A stretch of DNA of 64,000 bases from Flavicella sediminum (GTDB lineage: Bacteria; Bacteroidota; Bacteroidia; Flavobacteriales; Flavobacteriaceae): assembly GCF_006381105.1 (NCBI RefSeq), contig NZ_VDET01000014.1, forward strand, positions 62,001 through 126,000, given 5' to 3'. The notes beneath the pieces are model-generated. The model had not been told where the DNA came from. It worked only from the letters and a program-made list of their open reading frames with translations, and searched no databases. The position numbers and the translations under genes were made by a program. Positions within the stretch are counted from its first letter, which is position 1, and every line of letters starts with the position of its first letter. Positions 24,297-32,184 of this stretch are shown here, piece by piece.

Positions 24297-24331
24297 AAAC
24301 TCCTTCTATTATGTAGAAGGAGTTTTTTTGT
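24297..24331 (+). terminator. Rho-independent terminator
   Basis: Perfect 12-bp stem AAACTCCTTCTA / TAGAAGGAGTTT (24297-24308, 24314-24325), loop TTATG, then a T-run. Confidence 0.9.
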
Positions 24332-24377
24332 TTGTAGAAGGATTGCTTTCATCAAAGCTATTTTAGAAGGCTTTTGC

Positions 24378-24385
24378 TATCTTTG
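24378..24385 (+). promoter_or_regulatory. TATCTTTG -7 box for the 24403 gene
   Basis: Exact TAnnTTTG match, 17 bases before the TTG start codon; it supports that start. Confidence 0.6.
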
Positions 24386-24402
24386 CCGAAAAAATAGACT
24401 CC

Positions 24403-25026
24403 TTGAATAAAATAATTTTTCTTAGAATTATCCGTGCTTTTGTAACGCTTAGCTTTGGTGGTGTGCTCATTGGCTATTTACATGAACAAGATTTACTTTT
24501 GGCAGGTATACTGGCTTTGTTGTTAGCGTATAAATTGAACAAAGAAATTAAAGAAGACAAAAGAGTAGGGAAGACAAGTATTTTACTTTTAGGTACTGGT
24601 ATTAGCTGTCTTGTTGGCGTGTTGGCTGAAATTTGGGGAATTCATAATGCATATTGGACCTATCATGACTTGAGCAATGGAAGAGAATTTCCGTACTGGT
24701 TGCCCTTTGCTTGGGCTTTTACTTTTGTGTATTTCTACAGGTTTGAAAAAGTTGTTTTTGGAAACTTAAAACTAAAAACACTGAAAGCTAAATTATTGGT
24801 GGTCATGTTAATCTATGCCATATTTCCAACCGTAGGAGAAATGATTACCATTTATATGGGGGTTTGGACTTATCATTGGGAGTATCAATTTGTAGGAGTC
24901 CCACTATTGGCCATCTTTTTATTGATTTTTGTCCATAATTTTATTTTTATTTCTATTGTGTATTTTGTGCAAAAAAGAAAATTGAAAGACCCCGTTTTTG
25001 ATATAAAAAAATCTTTACTTCGATAA
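24403..25026 (+). CDS. Multi-pass membrane protein, unknown function, 207 residues
   Basis: Family not recognised with confidence. Six to seven hydrophobic segments are visible (about 8-25, 28-45, 63-82, 100-116, 130-150, 163-190). Conserved-looking polar/aromatic patches lie on one side: AEIWGIHNAYWTYHDL and MGVWTYHWEYQF, both containing a W-T-Y-H motif. That internal echo suggests two related halves and could line a pore or active site. It starts at TTG directly downstream of a good promoter box and ends at a bidirectional hairpin shared with the convergent DUF4440 gene. Confidence 0.7.
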   Translation: MNKIIFLRIIRAFVTLSFGGVLIGYLHEQDLLLAGILALLLAYKLNKEIKEDKRVGKTSILLLGTGISCLVGVLAEIWGIHNAYWTYHDLSNGREFPYWLPFAWAFTFVYFYRFEKVVFGNLKLKTLKAKLLVVMLIYAIFPTVGEMITIYMGVWTYHWEYQFVGVPLLAIFLLIFVHNFIFISIVYFVQKRKLKDPVFDIKKSLLR

Positions 25027-25031
25027 AAAAT

Positions 25032-25066
25032 AAAAATCCTTTCAGCTGACTTGTGAAAGGATTTTT
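25032..25066. terminator. Bidirectional terminator between convergent genes
   Basis: Stem AAAAATCCTTTCA / TGAAAGGATTTTT (25032-25044, 25054-25066) with a 9-base loop; A- and T-rich flanks allow termination on both strands. Confidence 0.85.
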
Positions 25067-25075
25067 AAGAACTGT

Positions 25076-25567
25076 TTATTTCGTTTTGTTAAACATATAT
25101 CGAGCTATTTTCCACTGACCTTCTTCCTTTTGAAATACAAATAATTCTCTGTTTTCTTCAGGTATTGTTGTTTTATTGGCATGTATTAAAGTACCTCCTT
25201 TAGAACGAGTCATTGCAAATGCCATTTCGTTTTCTATGTGAATTTCATCTATATAAAATTGGATCGATAATTGGATTTGAGAAAATACAAATTCATAAGC
25301 ATCTAGAATTTGTTCTTTGCCAATGGCTGATGGTGCGTTGCTAGGCATAAAAGCACCGTCTTTAGTGTATAGGGAAGTGGCCTTTACTGCATCAGAAGCA
25401 TTTAATGTCTCTTTATAGGTGTTTAATAAATTTTCAATTTCTTGTTTTGCTTGGTTTTCCATAATTTCTTTATTTTTTAAGGTAGAATTGTTTTGTTGTT
25501 TTTCTTGTTGACAGCTGAATAAACTTATGGTCAAAAGAATAAGTCCAAGTGTTTTTTTTATTTTCAT
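25076..25567 (-). CDS. SnoaL-like / DUF4440 lipoprotein
   Basis: 163 residues from the internal ATG at 25567, giving MKIKKTLGLILLTISLFSCQ with lipobox LFSC. An ATG 14 codons upstream is in frame, but the promoter-like box CATCTTTG at 25591-25598 lies between them, so the shorter form is preferred. The mature part has the NTF2-like cone fold typical of DUF4440 (SgcJ/EcaC) proteins: a helix with QEIENLLNTYKETLNASDAV, then YTKDGAFMPSNAPSAIGKEQIL, and a terminal strand GQWKIARYMFN. Such domains bind small ligands or act in ketosteroid-isomerase-like chemistry; no substrate can be inferred. Confidence 0.85.
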   Translation of the reverse strand: MKIKKTLGLILLTISLFSCQQEKQQNNSTLKNKEIMENQAKQEIENLLNTYKETLNASDAVKATSLYTKDGAFMPSNAPSAIGKEQILDAYEFVFSQIQLSIQFYIDEIHIENEMAFAMTRSKGGTLIHANKTTIPEENRELFVFQKEEGQWKIARYMFNKTK

Positions 25568-25676
25568 ATGAATGCGTTTTTTGTACAATGCAAAGATGCG
25601 ATGCAACAAGAACGTTAGCCTATATACTAGAACAAGAAAAAAACTTAAGATAGATTAAGAATGAAGAAAATTGGGC

Positions 25677-26258
25677 TTATTTGTGAAGGATGTTTTTTCG
25701 AATTTTACTTAAAAATTCTGGTGTAATACCAATATAAGAAGCTATTTGAACATTGGAGATTCTATTCAATAAAGCAGGGTTTTCTTCCGTAAATTTTAGA
25801 TATCGTTCTTCTGCAGTATCACTAATATTCTGTAAAACTCTTTTTTGAAGATTTATAAAGGCATTTTCTACAAGGACTCTAAAATAACGGTCAAACTTAG
25901 GGAAATGAGTGTATAAATAAAGGAGATCATTTTTTTCAATTTGTAAAATAGTTCCTTTTTCTAAGGCTTCTATATACAGTCCACTGGGCGTATTGTCATG
26001 AAAACTTCCAATATCTGAAATCCATTCATTTTCTATCGAAAACTGTAAATTGTGCTCCTGACCTTTGTTGTCAATTTTATACATTTTAAAACAGCCTTCT
26101 ATAATAAATGTATACTGCTTGCAAATTTCTCCTTCGGTTAATAAAAACTGCCGTCTCTTTATTTTTCTTTCTTTTACAAAAGCTAATAAGCTATTGATTT
26201 CCGTTTCATTTAGTTTTTGAAAACTAGAGAGGTGTTGTATGAGGCCTTGAAATTGCAT
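25677..26258 (-). CDS. Crp/Fnr-family regulator, translationally coupled to lnt
   Basis: 193 residues: a cyclic-nucleotide-binding fold (about 20-110; LLTEGEICKQYTFIIEGCFK) and a C-terminal helix-turn-helix (RISNVQIASYIGITPEFLSKIRK). This short form, with sequence such as RYLKFTEENPALLNRISN, is common in Bacteroidota. It begins at an ATG sharing one base with the lnt stop (TAATG), which implies re-initiation on the porV2-lnt message. No obvious promoter of its own is present. Effector and targets are unknown. Confidence 0.9.
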   Translation of the reverse strand: MQFQGLIQHLSSFQKLNETEINSLLAFVKERKIKRRQFLLTEGEICKQYTFIIEGCFKMYKIDNKGQEHNLQFSIENEWISDIGSFHDNTPSGLYIEALEKGTILQIEKNDLLYLYTHFPKFDRYFRVLVENAFINLQKRVLQNISDTAEERYLKFTEENPALLNRISNVQIASYIGITPEFLSKIRKNILHK

Positions 26259-27850
26259 TAGTTGGCTGATCCTCTTCTTCGAGTAAATGATCCTAATAAA
26301 ATAATAACCAAGGTGAGCATGGCAATTCTAAAAATATAATCGCCGTGTTGTGCGTAAAAAGTAATTTCTTTATTGGTGGAAATAGCTCCTTTTAAAACTC
26401 CTTTTTCTTCGTAAGCCAAAGAGTCCATAATATCTCCTTTGGTGTTGATCAAAGCAGAAATTCCTGTATTTGCCGAGCGGGCAATACTTCTTCTGTTTTC
26501 AATAGCTCTTAATCGAGCCATGCTTAAATGCTGCTTGTGCCCCTGACTGTTGTTCCACCAACCATCATTGGTAATAATAGCGAAAAAATCAGCACCTTTA
26601 TGTGTGTAGTCCGTAACATATTCCCCATAAATAGATTCGTAGCAAATAATAGGCGCCATGGTGTTGCTGCCGTTGCTAAATACCTTTCTGTATTTTTGAG
26701 TAGTTAGGGTGGAAACTGAACCTCCTAAGTCAATCATAGAATTTCCTAATAAGGGATTTAACACCGCTCTATAAGGAATATGCTCTACACCAACCACTAA
26801 TTTCGATTTGTGATAGGTTTCCGTTTTTTTGTTATTCTGAATAAAAAAGGAAGAGTTAAAGCTATTGTACCACTCTTTGCTGTTTCTATAAAAATTAGCG
26901 GTGGCATTGGGCGTGTCTTTTTCTGTAAAACTATTCACAAAAGTAATTCCGCTTAAAAATGTGGCTGAAGGATTTTTTTGAATAAAATTGTGTAGCAATA
27001 AATACTCTTGTGTTTTTTCAAAAGTTTTTAGCAACCTAGGTTTTGGCAATGTTGTTTCTGGTGCAATAATAAAGGCTACTGTGCTGTCTAATTTTTCAGA
27101 AGCAAGGTTAATTAAATTTTGCGCCATGCTTATATTTGACACATTGTATTTTTCGGTATACGGGTCTACATTGGGTTGTAAAACTAAAACACGCACTTTT
27201 TCTTTTGGCGTTTCAGTTGTTTCATAAAGGTATAAAGATGAAAAAACACCAATAATAATAATGGTTACCGCTCCTAGTATTCCTTTTATAAAAAGTTTGC
27301 TATTTTTATTCGTATAGAAATTTAAAAAACTTTTATAAAGCAAGCAGTTGACAAGCCATACCCATAAAGTTCCTCCAAAAACACCCGTATATTCATACCA
27401 TTGTACCCATTTGTAATTGTTGGCAAAACCGTTTCCTAAATTCAACCAAGGCCAAGATAGTTCCCAGTTTAAATGAAATTTCTCAAAACCAATCCACAAA
27501 CAAACCAGTGAAATAAGACTTAGTTTGGTGGCCATTTTTGAAGCTATTAAATGATAGGCAAAAAAGACCAAAGTCATTAAGAAGGCATTGGCAAAATTGG
27601 CAAACAACATTCCAAAAGGCGTTGCAAAATACAACCACCAAGTGGTAGAAAGGTTAAAGAGTAGAAAACATGCATAGGCGCTAAAGAACACCAACTTTTT
27701 TTTATGCTTGGATTCTGAAGTTCGAATAAAATGTTCGGCTAATAATAAGGGAACAAAGCCAATAAATAGAAACAAAGGAAAACCATAAGTAGGCCATGCA
27801 ATAGAAAGAATCAGACCGCTAAGAACAGCCAACAAGAAAGGTTTCATCAT
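26258..27850 (-). CDS. lnt: Apolipoprotein N-acyltransferase
   Basis: Inner-membrane enzyme that adds the third acyl chain to the N-terminal Cys of lipoproteins. The 530-residue protein has about seven membrane segments in the first 205 residues, then the nitrilase-type periplasmic domain. The catalytic triad is visible: Glu265 in APETTLP, Lys348 in YHKSKLVVG and Cys403 in ICYESIYGE. GVEHIP corresponds to the conserved loop of the E. coli enzyme. The gene overlaps porV2 upstream (ATGATGA junction) and a Crp-family gene downstream (TAATG). Many lipoproteins in this window would be its substrates. Confidence 0.95.
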   Translation of the reverse strand: MMKPFLLAVLSGLILSIAWPTYGFPLFLFIGFVPLLLAEHFIRTSESKHKKKLVFFSAYACFLLFNLSTTWWLYFATPFGMLFANFANAFLMTLVFFAYHLIASKMATKLSLISLVCLWIGFEKFHLNWELSWPWLNLGNGFANNYKWVQWYEYTGVFGGTLWVWLVNCLLYKSFLNFYTNKNSKLFIKGILGAVTIIIIGVFSSLYLYETTETPKEKVRVLVLQPNVDPYTEKYNVSNISMAQNLINLASEKLDSTVAFIIAPETTLPKPRLLKTFEKTQEYLLLHNFIQKNPSATFLSGITFVNSFTEKDTPNATANFYRNSKEWYNSFNSSFFIQNNKKTETYHKSKLVVGVEHIPYRAVLNPLLGNSMIDLGGSVSTLTTQKYRKVFSNGSNTMAPIICYESIYGEYVTDYTHKGADFFAIITNDGWWNNSQGHKQHLSMARLRAIENRRSIARSANTGISALINTKGDIMDSLAYEEKGVLKGAISTNKEITFYAQHGDYIFRIAMLTLVIILLGSFTRRRGSAN

Positions 27851-28929
27851 TTCTTAAAAAAATTAAAATCAAATTTTAGTGAAAAAGTATTCGAGTATAA
27901 GGCATTACCAGAACTGGCAATATTTGACAAAGCATAATCAATTTGTATGCCCTTGTAAGCAAATCCTAAACCTAAATTAGGCTCTAAGGTTAACGAACTA
28001 GAACTGTCGTTAAAAGGGTTTTTATATTGAAAATTACCCACACCTGCTCTTAAAAAAACAAATTTTGAATAATCCAATTGAAAACCTAAGGAAGGAGTTG
28101 CACTCATATTTGACGAAGCAAACACATCATTGGTTTCTGCAAAACGCACGTGCAAGTCGAGTTCCGACAACAAATTAAATTTTTTGTTTTTTAGCACAAA
28201 ATTTCGAGCAATTCCAAAATGTAATTTAGGCAAGGTTATTTCTTGTGTGCTAGGTGTTTCTTGGTTTTGTCCGGGAATGGCATTTTGAATGGCTTCCAAA
28301 CCTTCTGAATCAATGGTCCAATAATTAAAAGTTGTGGTAATATCTCTCAACATCAAACCCAATTTCCAGGCCCCTAATTTGTATTGCGCACCAATATCTA
28401 ATCCAAATCCCCAAGAAGAAGCAAAATCACCAATCGTTCGTCTCACAATTTTGGCATTGATCCCGACTTGTAAATTTTTAATAGTTTTTATTTTTTTTGC
28501 AACCGCAAAATTCAAGGCATAATCGGCAGCAGAAAAGAGGGAAATTCTATTGTAATCAATTCTTCCATCGCTATCTATTAAAGCAGTGGTATTTAAAATA
28601 TCATCTACCCCAAAACGAATTAAGGCAACGGCCAATACTAAATCTTTAGCTCCTTCAGGTACAAAAGCGGCTGCCGCATAATCGTAATTTCCTATTCCTG
28701 CAAATTGTGTGGTGTGCATTAAAGCACCTTCATTTACTTTTACCGCTGCCAAACCTGCAGGGTTCCAATAAATTGAATTGACATCGTCTGTAGTTGCTGT
28801 TACGGATTTACTCATTCCCAAAGCAGCAGCATCCACTCCTATATTTAAAAATTCATTTGAGTATTTACGTGCCGTCTGACCATGTGCCATTTGAAAAGCG
28901 ATAAATAAGATAAAAATGATTTTTTTCAA
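27847..28929 (-). CDS. porV2: PorV2-like outer-membrane protein, type IX secretion-associated
   Basis: About 360 residues with a signal peptide (MKKIIFILFIAFQMAHGQ), followed by RKYSNEFLNIGVDAAALGMS and NSIYWNPAGLAAVK, the signature of the PorV/PorQ family. The rest is a FadL-like beta barrel ending TFSLKFDFNFFKK. In type IX secretion PorV delivers substrates to the attachment complex; PorV2 is a paralogue of uncertain role. The TTG at 28929 was chosen because a TATATTTG -7 box (minus strand, 28957-28964) overlaps the upstream ATG at 28959, which would then lie before the transcript start. It heads a porV2-lnt-crp operon. Confidence 0.85.
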   Translation of the reverse strand: MKKIIFILFIAFQMAHGQTARKYSNEFLNIGVDAAALGMSKSVTATTDDVNSIYWNPAGLAAVKVNEGALMHTTQFAGIGNYDYAAAAFVPEGAKDLVLAVALIRFGVDDILNTTALIDSDGRIDYNRISLFSAADYALNFAVAKKIKTIKNLQVGINAKIVRRTIGDFASSWGFGLDIGAQYKLGAWKLGLMLRDITTTFNYWTIDSEGLEAIQNAIPGQNQETPSTQEITLPKLHFGIARNFVLKNKKFNLLSELDLHVRFAETNDVFASSNMSATPSLGFQLDYSKFVFLRAGVGNFQYKNPFNDSSSSLTLEPNLGLGFAYKGIQIDYALSNIASSGNALYSNTFSLKFDFNFFKK

Positions 28930-28956
28930 ATTGTTTTTTTTAGCGGTATATGATTG

Positions 28957-28964
28957 CAAATATA
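28957..28964 (-). promoter_or_regulatory. TATATTTG -7 box for porV2-lnt-crp operon
   Basis: Exact TAnnTTTG on the minus strand, 28 bases before the TTG start at 28929. Confidence 0.6.
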
Positions 28965-28972
28965 ATCTTATT

Positions 28973-29953
28973 TTAAGGTTTTAGTGGCTCACAAGCAGAT
29001 TTGCTTACGAAGTTTGTGATTTTTTTTTCTAGCCAGTCTCTTTTTCTGAAATTTTCTATAAATCCAATATGACCGCCGGTGTTTGTCAGTTCTAAAAACA
29101 AGTGTTTATGACTTTTGGCAGTGGCTATAGGAAAACATGATGCTGATAAAAAAGGATCGTCTTTGGCTGTGATAAAATAGGTAGGCAAGGCAATGTTTTT
29201 TAAATCCTTGTTGGCACTTGCTTTTGCCCAATAATCTTCCGCGCTTTTAAAGCCAAATGATGGCGCCGTAAAATGATGATCAAAATCGTAAAAGTTTTTA
29301 GCAGCCCTAATTTTATCCATATTTTCAATTGTATTCGGAAAAAGCGCATCTTTTTGAAGGGCTTTTTCTACTAACGTATTTAAAAAGCGTTTCATATATA
29401 TACGATTGCTTTTTTTAGACAATTCAACAGAAGAACCTTTTAAATCGATTGGTGCTGAAACAGCTACGGCCTTTTTTAATAGACTAGGGTACTGTGTGCC
29501 TTTTTCGCCAAGGTATTTTAAGGTCATATTTCCACCTAAAGAAAAACCGATCAGGTTGAGTTCGGTATAGTGGTAGTTTTTAGATAGGTGAGTTATGACA
29601 AAATCTAAATCTCCAGTTTCGCCACTATGATAGGCTTTGAATTTTTTATTGAGTTCACCACTGCAACCTCTTAGGTTAAAAACAACGACATCAAAATGAT
29701 GTTCATTCAAATGTTTTGTGGTAGAAAGCACGTATTTTGAATTTGAGCTTCCTTCCAAACCATGAATTAAAATAGCCAAACGGCTAGCATTAACCGTAGA
29801 AAAATCTAAATCTATAAAATCCTGATCGCTTGTCGTAATTCGAGTTCTGGTATAACTAACGGTTGGTTTGGTAAACAAAGTTCGAAACACGGTATTGACA
29901 TGTTTGTTTCTGAACACATGAGCAGCTTTAAAATCTGATTTTAGTAGTGGCAT
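28973..29953 (-). CDS. YheT-like alpha/beta-fold hydrolase
   Basis: 326 residues from the ATG at 29953, where the sequence MPLLKSDFKAAHVFRNKHVNTVF matches the usual YheT N-terminus. The longer open frame to 30124 adds 57 low-complexity residues and runs across the upstream intergenic region, so it was rejected. The alpha/beta-hydrolase elements are present: LAILIHGLEGSSNSKYV (oxyanion region), NLIGFSLGGNMTLKYLGE with the nucleophile Ser in GFSLGG, AKDDPF (acid) and TGGHIGF (catalytic His). Predicted cytosolic esterase/acyltransferase of unknown substrate. Divergent from the VTC gene. Confidence 0.88.
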   Translation of the reverse strand: MPLLKSDFKAAHVFRNKHVNTVFRTLFTKPTVSYTRTRITTSDQDFIDLDFSTVNASRLAILIHGLEGSSNSKYVLSTTKHLNEHHFDVVVFNLRGCSGELNKKFKAYHSGETGDLDFVITHLSKNYHYTELNLIGFSLGGNMTLKYLGEKGTQYPSLLKKAVAVSAPIDLKGSSVELSKKSNRIYMKRFLNTLVEKALQKDALFPNTIENMDKIRAAKNFYDFDHHFTAPSFGFKSAEDYWAKASANKDLKNIALPTYFITAKDDPFLSASCFPIATAKSHKHLFLELTNTGGHIGFIENFRKRDWLEKKITNFVSKSACEPLKP

Positions 29954-30111
29954 GCTGCAATAGTAAGAAAAATTACAAGAAACATTGTGAAAAAAAAGAG
30001 AATGATTTTGTAACTGAGTATGAAGGGATTGTTTCGAAATTGTAAAGTTTTTATTTTTTAAGGGTAGGGTTAAAAGGAAGGCACTTGTTTTAGTTATATA
30101 AAGCGACAAAA

Positions 30112-30861
30112 ATGATGATAGCAATAAAAAATAAAATAAAGGAATTTACGCCTATTTCTCTAAAAGAAATTGCTGCTGTTTCTTTAATGAAAAGAACCGA
30201 CACAAAATTTGTCATTCCTATGCAAAAGCTAGCGCAAGTCTTAGAAAGTATAGGGAAGTATTACAAAGTGCTGCAAATTGATGACAATAGAATTATGCAG
30301 TATTCGTCGATGTATTATGACACAGCAAATAAAGATTTTTATACAGAACACCATAATGGAAAAATCAACCGAGTAAAAGTTCGCATTCGTAAATATGTAG
30401 ATTCTAACATTAGCTTTCTTGAAATAAAGGAAAAAGACGGTAAAGGAAGGACCAATAAATCGAGAATTGCTATTGATGGCTTTGAAGAAAAACTTTCTGA
30501 GGAGTCTAATTCATTTATAAAAAAAGTAACGGGTAATGAATTGGATTTACACCCAACCCTAACCAATAATTTTGACAGAATTACGTTGGCAAATACCCAA
30601 TCCAATGAGCGGGTTACGATCGATTTAAATTTGACCTTTTCGCAATGGGATAAAGTAAAAAAAGTTGAAAATTTAGTCATTATAGAAGTAAAACAAGAAG
30701 GGGTAGACCGAACTTCTGAAATTATAAAAGCACTGAAATCGTTACACTACAATTCGTACAGTATGAGCAAATATTGTATTGGTATGTTAGGCTTGTACAA
30801 AGGAATAAAGTACAACAGATTCAAACAAAAATTAATTAAAATTAACAAATTAACAGCGTAA
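30112..30861 (+). CDS. VTC-domain protein, polyphosphate-polymerase-like
   Basis: 249 residues, essentially one VTC catalytic tunnel domain. Visible elements are LMKRTDTKFVIP near the N-terminus (the basic-acidic pair at the tunnel mouth), SMYYDTANKDFYTEHHNGKIN, RVKVRIRKYVDS (the Arg/Lys patch that binds phosphate chains), FLEIKEKDGKGRTNKSRI, and VIIEVKQEG with the metal-binding Glu. In yeast, Vtc4 makes polyphosphate from ATP. In bacteria such proteins sit beside DUF4956 and CotH proteins, exactly as here; their product is not well established. The next gene follows after two bases. Confidence 0.88.
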   Translation: MMIAIKNKIKEFTPISLKEIAAVSLMKRTDTKFVIPMQKLAQVLESIGKYYKVLQIDDNRIMQYSSMYYDTANKDFYTEHHNGKINRVKVRIRKYVDSNISFLEIKEKDGKGRTNKSRIAIDGFEEKLSEESNSFIKKVTGNELDLHPTLTNNFDRITLANTQSNERVTIDLNLTFSQWDKVKKVENLVIIEVKQEGVDRTSEIIKALKSLHYNSYSMSKYCIGMLGLYKGIKYNRFKQKLIKINKLTA

Positions 30862-30863
30862 CA

Positions 30864-31469
30864 ATGGAAATATTTGGAGTCCCAATTTTTGACAATGATT
30901 TTTTTAAAATGCTTTTTCGTTTTGCATTAAATCTATTTTTTCTAACCATAATCATTCGTTTTTTATATTATAAAAATTCAAGAAATAAGGAATATTTTTT
31001 CACCTATTATATGATCAGTGTCATTGTGTTTTTCTTATGCTTCACCTTAAAGAAGTTTGAATTGGATATTGGAATGGCACTTGGACTTTTTGCCATTTTC
31101 GGAATTATTCGCTACAGAACCAATCCTGTAGAAATAAAGGAAATGACCTATTTGTTTGTCGTTATTGGCGTGTCCGTTATCAATTCCTTGGCGAATAAGA
31201 AAATGAGCTATGCCGAATTGTTGACCGCCAATAGTATTGTAGTAGCTATTTTGTACTATACCGAATGGTTCTGGACTCTAAAACATCAGGTGAGTAAAAC
31301 AGTGGTGTATGAGATTATTGAAAACATCAAACCGAGCAATCGAAATTTATTAATTGAAGATTTGGAAGAGCGTGTGGGGGTGAAAATTGAAAAACTTAAA
31401 ATTGGCGATGTCGATTTTTTAAAAGACACCGCAGTTATTACCATTTTTTATCAGAATGGAAACTCCTAA
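30864..31469 (+). CDS. DUF4956 membrane protein
   Basis: 201 residues: three to four membrane helices in the first 130 residues (about 10-33, 45-62, 70-85, 95-130). The DUF4956 signature follows as LFAIFGIIRYRTNPVEIKEMTYLFVVIG, then a small cytoplasmic alpha/beta tail (about 145-201; EDLEERVGVKIEKLKIGDVDFL). Function is unknown. The combination of helices with a VTC-protein partner suggests a membrane anchor or channel for the polymerase, by analogy with the membrane part of eukaryotic VTC. The downstream gene begins within or immediately after its last codons. Confidence 0.88.
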   Translation: MEIFGVPIFDNDFFKMLFRFALNLFFLTIIIRFLYYKNSRNKEYFFTYYMISVIVFFLCFTLKKFELDIGMALGLFAIFGIIRYRTNPVEIKEMTYLFVVIGVSVINSLANKKMSYAELLTANSIVVAILYYTEWFWTLKHQVSKTVVYEIIENIKPSNRNLLIEDLEERVGVKIEKLKIGDVDFLKDTAVITIFYQNGNS

Positions 31470-31470
31470 A

Positions 31471-32184
31471 ATGTATACCATGAAGAAATTAAAAATAATT
31501 TTGCTGCTGTGTGTTTTTAGCTTTGGCATTTCTTCGGCGCAAAGTAGCGACGATCAACAAGATTTAGAAAGTTGGACAAGCATAGCCTTGAAATATAAAA
31601 TCAATAAAAAATGGGAGGTAGAATTGCAAGAGCAATTTCGTTTGAAAGAAAATATTTCTGTGACAGATCAATATTTTACCCAATTGGATGGTAGCTATAA
31701 AGTAACTAAAAACCTAAGCTTAGGCGCCGGATTACGGTATATAAACTCAAATGATAACAAAGGAAATATTCAAGGATATGAGCAACATTTTCGCTATCAT
31801 TTTGATGTAAGCTTCAAACATAAAATCAATGATTTTACCTTAAAACATCGATTGAGATATCAGAATAAAAACGAACTCGGTGTTTCTGAAGCAGAAGGCG
31901 ATTATGCAAAAAAGAACCTGCGATTTAAATCTTCTGTCAATTACAATTTCAATAATTGGAAACTAGACCCAAAATTTTCTGCAGAAATATTTAACCGTTC
32001 TGAAGAAGGCGAAGAAAATGGTTTTAATAAATACAGACTGACTTTAGGAACAAGTTACAAACTGAAATCGGCAGGAGAAATTGGACTGTATTACAGAATG
32101 GAAAAAGAATTGAATGAAAGTCTACCCAAAACAACAAATATTATAGGATTGAATTATACCTACACGTTTAAAAATAAAAAATAA
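31471..32184 (+). CDS. DUF2490 outer-membrane beta-barrel protein
   Basis: About 237 residues; signal peptide MKKLKIILLLCVFSFGISSA. The protein consists of alternating amphipathic strands (SWTSIALKYKINKKWEVELQ, YKVTKNLSLGAGLRYIN, LRYQNKNELGV) and ends with a YTYTF strand, as expected for a DUF2490 barrel. Three ATG codons (31456, 31471, 31480) are possible starts; 31456 overlaps the previous gene, and 31480 gives the shortest signal peptide. Its stop overlaps the ATG of the CotH gene (TAATG). Probably the outer-membrane component of this operon. Confidence 0.85.
   Translation: MYTMKKLKIILLLCVFSFGISSAQSSDDQQDLESWTSIALKYKINKKWEVELQEQFRLKENISVTDQYFTQLDGSYKVTKNLSLGAGLRYINSNDNKGNIQGYEQHFRYHFDVSFKHKINDFTLKHRLRYQNKNELGVSEAEGDYAKKNLRFKSSVNYNFNNWKLDPKFSAEIFNRSEEGEENGFNKYRLTLGTSYKLKSAGEIGLYYRMEKELNESLPKTTNIIGLNYTYTFKNKK

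Noticed and set aside
28930-28959. ATG at 28959 as the porV2 start
   Set aside because: The -7 box 28957-28964 overlaps it, so it would be upstream of the transcript start; the TTG at 28929 gives a normal signal peptide.
29954-30124. 57-residue N-terminal extension of the YheT-like hydrolase
   Set aside because: Low-complexity sequence running into the divergent VTC gene start; the conserved family N-terminus begins at the ATG at 29953.
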